NCBI GenBank assembly: GCA_043760535.1
Contig: JAYUOV010000355.1
Location: forward strand, 1-21,717
DNA: 21,717 nt
Source of the DNA: JAZKFT01 sp043760535
Lineage (GTDB): Bacteria; Bacteroidota; Bacteroidia; Chitinophagales; Chitinophagaceae
Direction of reading: 5' to 3'
The notes under the pieces are model-generated. The model made no database searches and had not been told where the DNA came from. It worked only from the letters and a program-made list of their open reading frames with translations. Positions 19,851 through 21,717 of this stretch are shown piece by piece; position 1 is the stretch's first letter, and each line of letters begins with the position of its first letter. A program made the position numbers and the translations under genes.

Positions 19851-21509
19851 TTACTGCATCAGCATCTCCTTCGCATTTTGCAACACCGTAACCGAGGGAT
19901 TATCACCGGCCATCATACTGGCAATGGCTTCCACTCTTTCATCATCGCTTAGCTGTTTAATACCAGTTTGCACCATGCCTTGTTTTTCTTTTTTATACAC
20001 AAAAAAGTGGGCATCGGCTCTGGCTGCTATTTGTGGCTGATGGGTAATACTAATAACCTGATGGTGGTGCTTTGCAAGGTCTTTCATAATGCCGCCTACC
20101 TGCCGGGCGGCTTCGCCACTGATGCCGGTATCTATCTCATCAAAAATAAGAGTGGGCAACTGCATACTGCGGGCCACTATGCTTTTTATGCTGAGCATTA
20201 GCCGGCTCAATTCGCCGCCACTAGCCACTTTACGGAGTGGCTCAAACCTGCCGCTCTTATTGGCATCAAACAAAAATTCTATGGCATCGGAGCCGTGTAT
20301 TTGCAGGGTTTCTGTGGTAATTTTTACTTTAAGCAAAGCATTGGGCATACCTACCTGCTTTAGCAAACCGGCTATTTTAGTTTCCAGTTCCGGTATTACT
20401 TTTTTACGGTTTTCGCTAATCGAAGCTGCTTTGGCTTCGGCCTCCTTTGTAAGCTGTGCTACCAGTTTTTCTTTTAGTGCAATGCTTTCGTCTATATTAT
20501 GCACCTGCTGTAGCTTTTGCCCCAAATCCTGATGGATTTTTAATAACTCTTCTGTGGTTTTTGCGTTGTGTTTTTTTAGCAATTTATAGCCAAGAGCCAG
20601 CCTTTCGTTTACGGTGCTTAGTCTTTCAGGATCCAGGCTTATGCGGTCGTTAATGGTTTCCAGTTCATCGGCTACATCTGTAAGTTCTATTTGTGCGGAA
20701 AGAAGCCTTTCTGTAGCGACCGTTATTTCTGCATTTACAGCTTTTAAACCCTGTAATTGTTGCACAATTATTTTTAGCTGCTGCACCAATGGTAATTCGC
20801 CATCATTTAAACCAAAATAACCTGCGGCCAAAACTGTCTTTATATTTTCAGCATTGCTTAGCAATTGGAGTTCCTGTTCCATGGCTTCCAGTTCATTGTG
20901 TTGTAAGCCTGCTTCTTCCAGTTCGGCGTATAAATATTTGTAGTAATCCAGCTCTTTATTAGCATTAGCCTGCTGATCTATTAATTGTTTTAAGGTTTTT
21001 TGCTCTGCAGAAAATTTTTTATAGGTATGTTGATATTGCTGCAGTAATTCACCATGTGCGGCAAGTGCATCTAATACGGCTCTCTGAAAATCGTCGTCGC
21101 CCAACTCTAATGTATCAAATTGCTGGTGCAGATCTACCAGCATACTAGCTAATTCTTTAAGCTGTGTAAGGTTTACAGGTGTATCGTTTATAAAACTGCG
21201 GCTTTTGCCATTGGCTGTTATTTCACGGCGTATAGTAATGGCATCGTCTGCATCCAGATCTTCCTGCAAAAAAAATTGCTTGATCTCTTTGCTCACTTTA
21301 GAGTGAAAACTGGCTTCTACAATGCATTTTTTGCTGTTATCTCTCAGCACATTACTACCAGACCTTTCGCCTAGCACCAGGCCTAAAGCCCCTACCAGTA
21401 TGCTTTTACCGGCACCGGTTTCGCCGGTAATAATATTAAACCGTGGATGAAACGTAACCGACAACTCGTCGATGATGGCATAGTTCTGAATAAACAGTTT
21501 ATGAAGCAT
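19851..21509 (-). CDS. recN: DNA repair protein RecN
   Basis: This 552-residue SMC-like ATPase acts early in repair of DNA double-strand breaks. The N-terminal ATPase half has L-F-I-Q-N-Y-A-I-I-D-E-L and Walker A G-E-T-G-A-G-K-S (residues 29-36), then R-S-F-I-N-D-T-P-V. The central region (about 160-360) is a long Leu/Gln/Glu-rich coiled coil. The C-terminal half has the signature S-G-G-E-L-S-R-L-M-L-S, Walker B L-P-T-L-I-F-D-E-I-D-T-G-I-S-G and the switch I-T-H-Q-P-Q-I-A-A. Length is normal. The ATG at 21509 (MLHKLFIQNYAI) matches the family N-terminus; the open frame to 21593 would add 28 residues unlike RecN. It starts 110 bases after the radC stop on the same strand. Confidence 0.95.
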   Translation of the reverse strand: MLHKLFIQNYAIIDELSVTFHPRFNIITGETGAGKSILVGALGLVLGERSGSNVLRDNSKKCIVEASFHSKVSKEIKQFFLQEDLDADDAITIRREITANGKSRSFINDTPVNLTQLKELASMLVDLHQQFDTLELGDDDFQRAVLDALAAHGELLQQYQHTYKKFSAEQKTLKQLIDQQANANKELDYYKYLYAELEEAGLQHNELEAMEQELQLLSNAENIKTVLAAGYFGLNDGELPLVQQLKIIVQQLQGLKAVNAEITVATERLLSAQIELTDVADELETINDRISLDPERLSTVNERLALGYKLLKKHNAKTTEELLKIHQDLGQKLQQVHNIDESIALKEKLVAQLTKEAEAKAASISENRKKVIPELETKIAGLLKQVGMPNALLKVKITTETLQIHGSDAIEFLFDANKSGRFEPLRKVASGGELSRLMLSIKSIVARSMQLPTLIFDEIDTGISGEAARQVGGIMKDLAKHHHQVISITHQPQIAARADAHFFVYKKEKQGMVQTGIKQLSDDERVEAIASMMAGDNPSVTVLQNAKEMLMQ

Positions 21510-21618
21510 GATGCAAAATAACAAATAACGGGAAAATGCATTGGGAACGGGAATAAAATTCGCCCATTTAGAATATAATTTGTGGCTGCTCATAATTTAC
21601 ACTTGCATGTAAGCTATG

Positions 21619-21717
21619 CTACATCAGCCCTTCATCGGCAAAGCTGTAATACTTGTCGTTACCAATAATAATGTGATCCAGCACGGTAATATCCATAAAC
21701 TCTGCAGCTGATTTTAT
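21619..21717 (-). CDS. radC: RadC-family JAB-domain protein, C-terminal end only
   Basis: Only the last 32 codons before the TAG stop at 21621-21619 are in the window. They read A-A-E-F-M-D-I-T-V-L-D-H-I-I-I-G-N-D-K-Y-Y-S-F-A-D-E-G-L-M. This is the conserved C-terminus of RadC/JAB-domain proteins (L-D-H-I-I-I-G, then Y-Y-S-F-A-D-E-G-L/M), predicted metal-dependent hydrolases once linked to DNA repair. The H-x-H-P-S-G metal-binding motif would lie upstream, outside the window. The gene precedes recN on the same strand. Confidence 0.88.
   Translation of the reverse strand: MKSAAEFMDITVLDHIIIGNDKYYSFADEGLM

Overview
The window reads as ordinary chromosome of a Bacteroidota bacterium, most likely a Chitinophagaceae-like lineage. 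Evidence: moderately AT-rich DNA; a type IX secretion (T9SS) sorting domain; a Bacteroidota-type TamB giant; a TAnnTTTG/TTTG-type promoter; few Shine-Dalgarno sites; and intergenic DNA full of short palindromes and 7-bp tandem repeats. No rRNA, tRNA, insertion sequence, prophage, CRISPR array or recognised defence locus was seen.

Layout. 1-1532: start of a gene that may be nuoB, a repeat-filled gap, nuoA, and a small outer-membrane barrel gene pointing the other way. 1601-6490: tamB-like gene. 6620-8982 (+): comA (phosphosulfolactate synthase), aroE, and a pentapeptide-repeat protein. 9021-11433 (-): a tight run rdgB > ECF sigma factor > likely anti-sigma factor > acyl-CoA thioesterase. 11723-12058 (+): a mini-protein that is only a signal peptide plus a T9SS sorting domain. 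12153-12623 (-): BCP/PrxQ-type peroxiredoxin. 12798-15593 (-): a cluster LemA > LemA > TPM > TPM > PLDc_N-like. 16019-16672 (-): lone LolD-type ABC ATPase. 16857-17078 (+): DUF2795-like small protein with the clearest promoter and ribosome-binding site in the window. 17166-18768 (-): SemiSWEET, fabI and a two-helix membrane protein. 18844-19715 (-): a two-gene ParB-like/HAD cassette. 19851-21717 (-): recN and the C-terminus of radC.

How the genes fit together. Most are housekeeping or envelope functions: respiration (nuoA), envelope assembly (TamB, LolD, LemA/TPM), fatty acid synthesis (fabI, thioesterase), shikimate pathway (aroE), nucleotide-pool hygiene (rdgB), peroxide defence and DNA repair (recN, radC). 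The sigma/anti-sigma pair is probably translationally coupled (TAATG overlap). No single spectacular new system is evident. The parts most worth a second look are the ParB-like/HAD pair, the doubled LemA/TPM cluster, the passenger-less T9SS domain, the triple PPxxVW motif in the anti-sigma protein, and the dense intergenic repeats: REP-like palindromes at two loci and heptad tracts at five or more loci.
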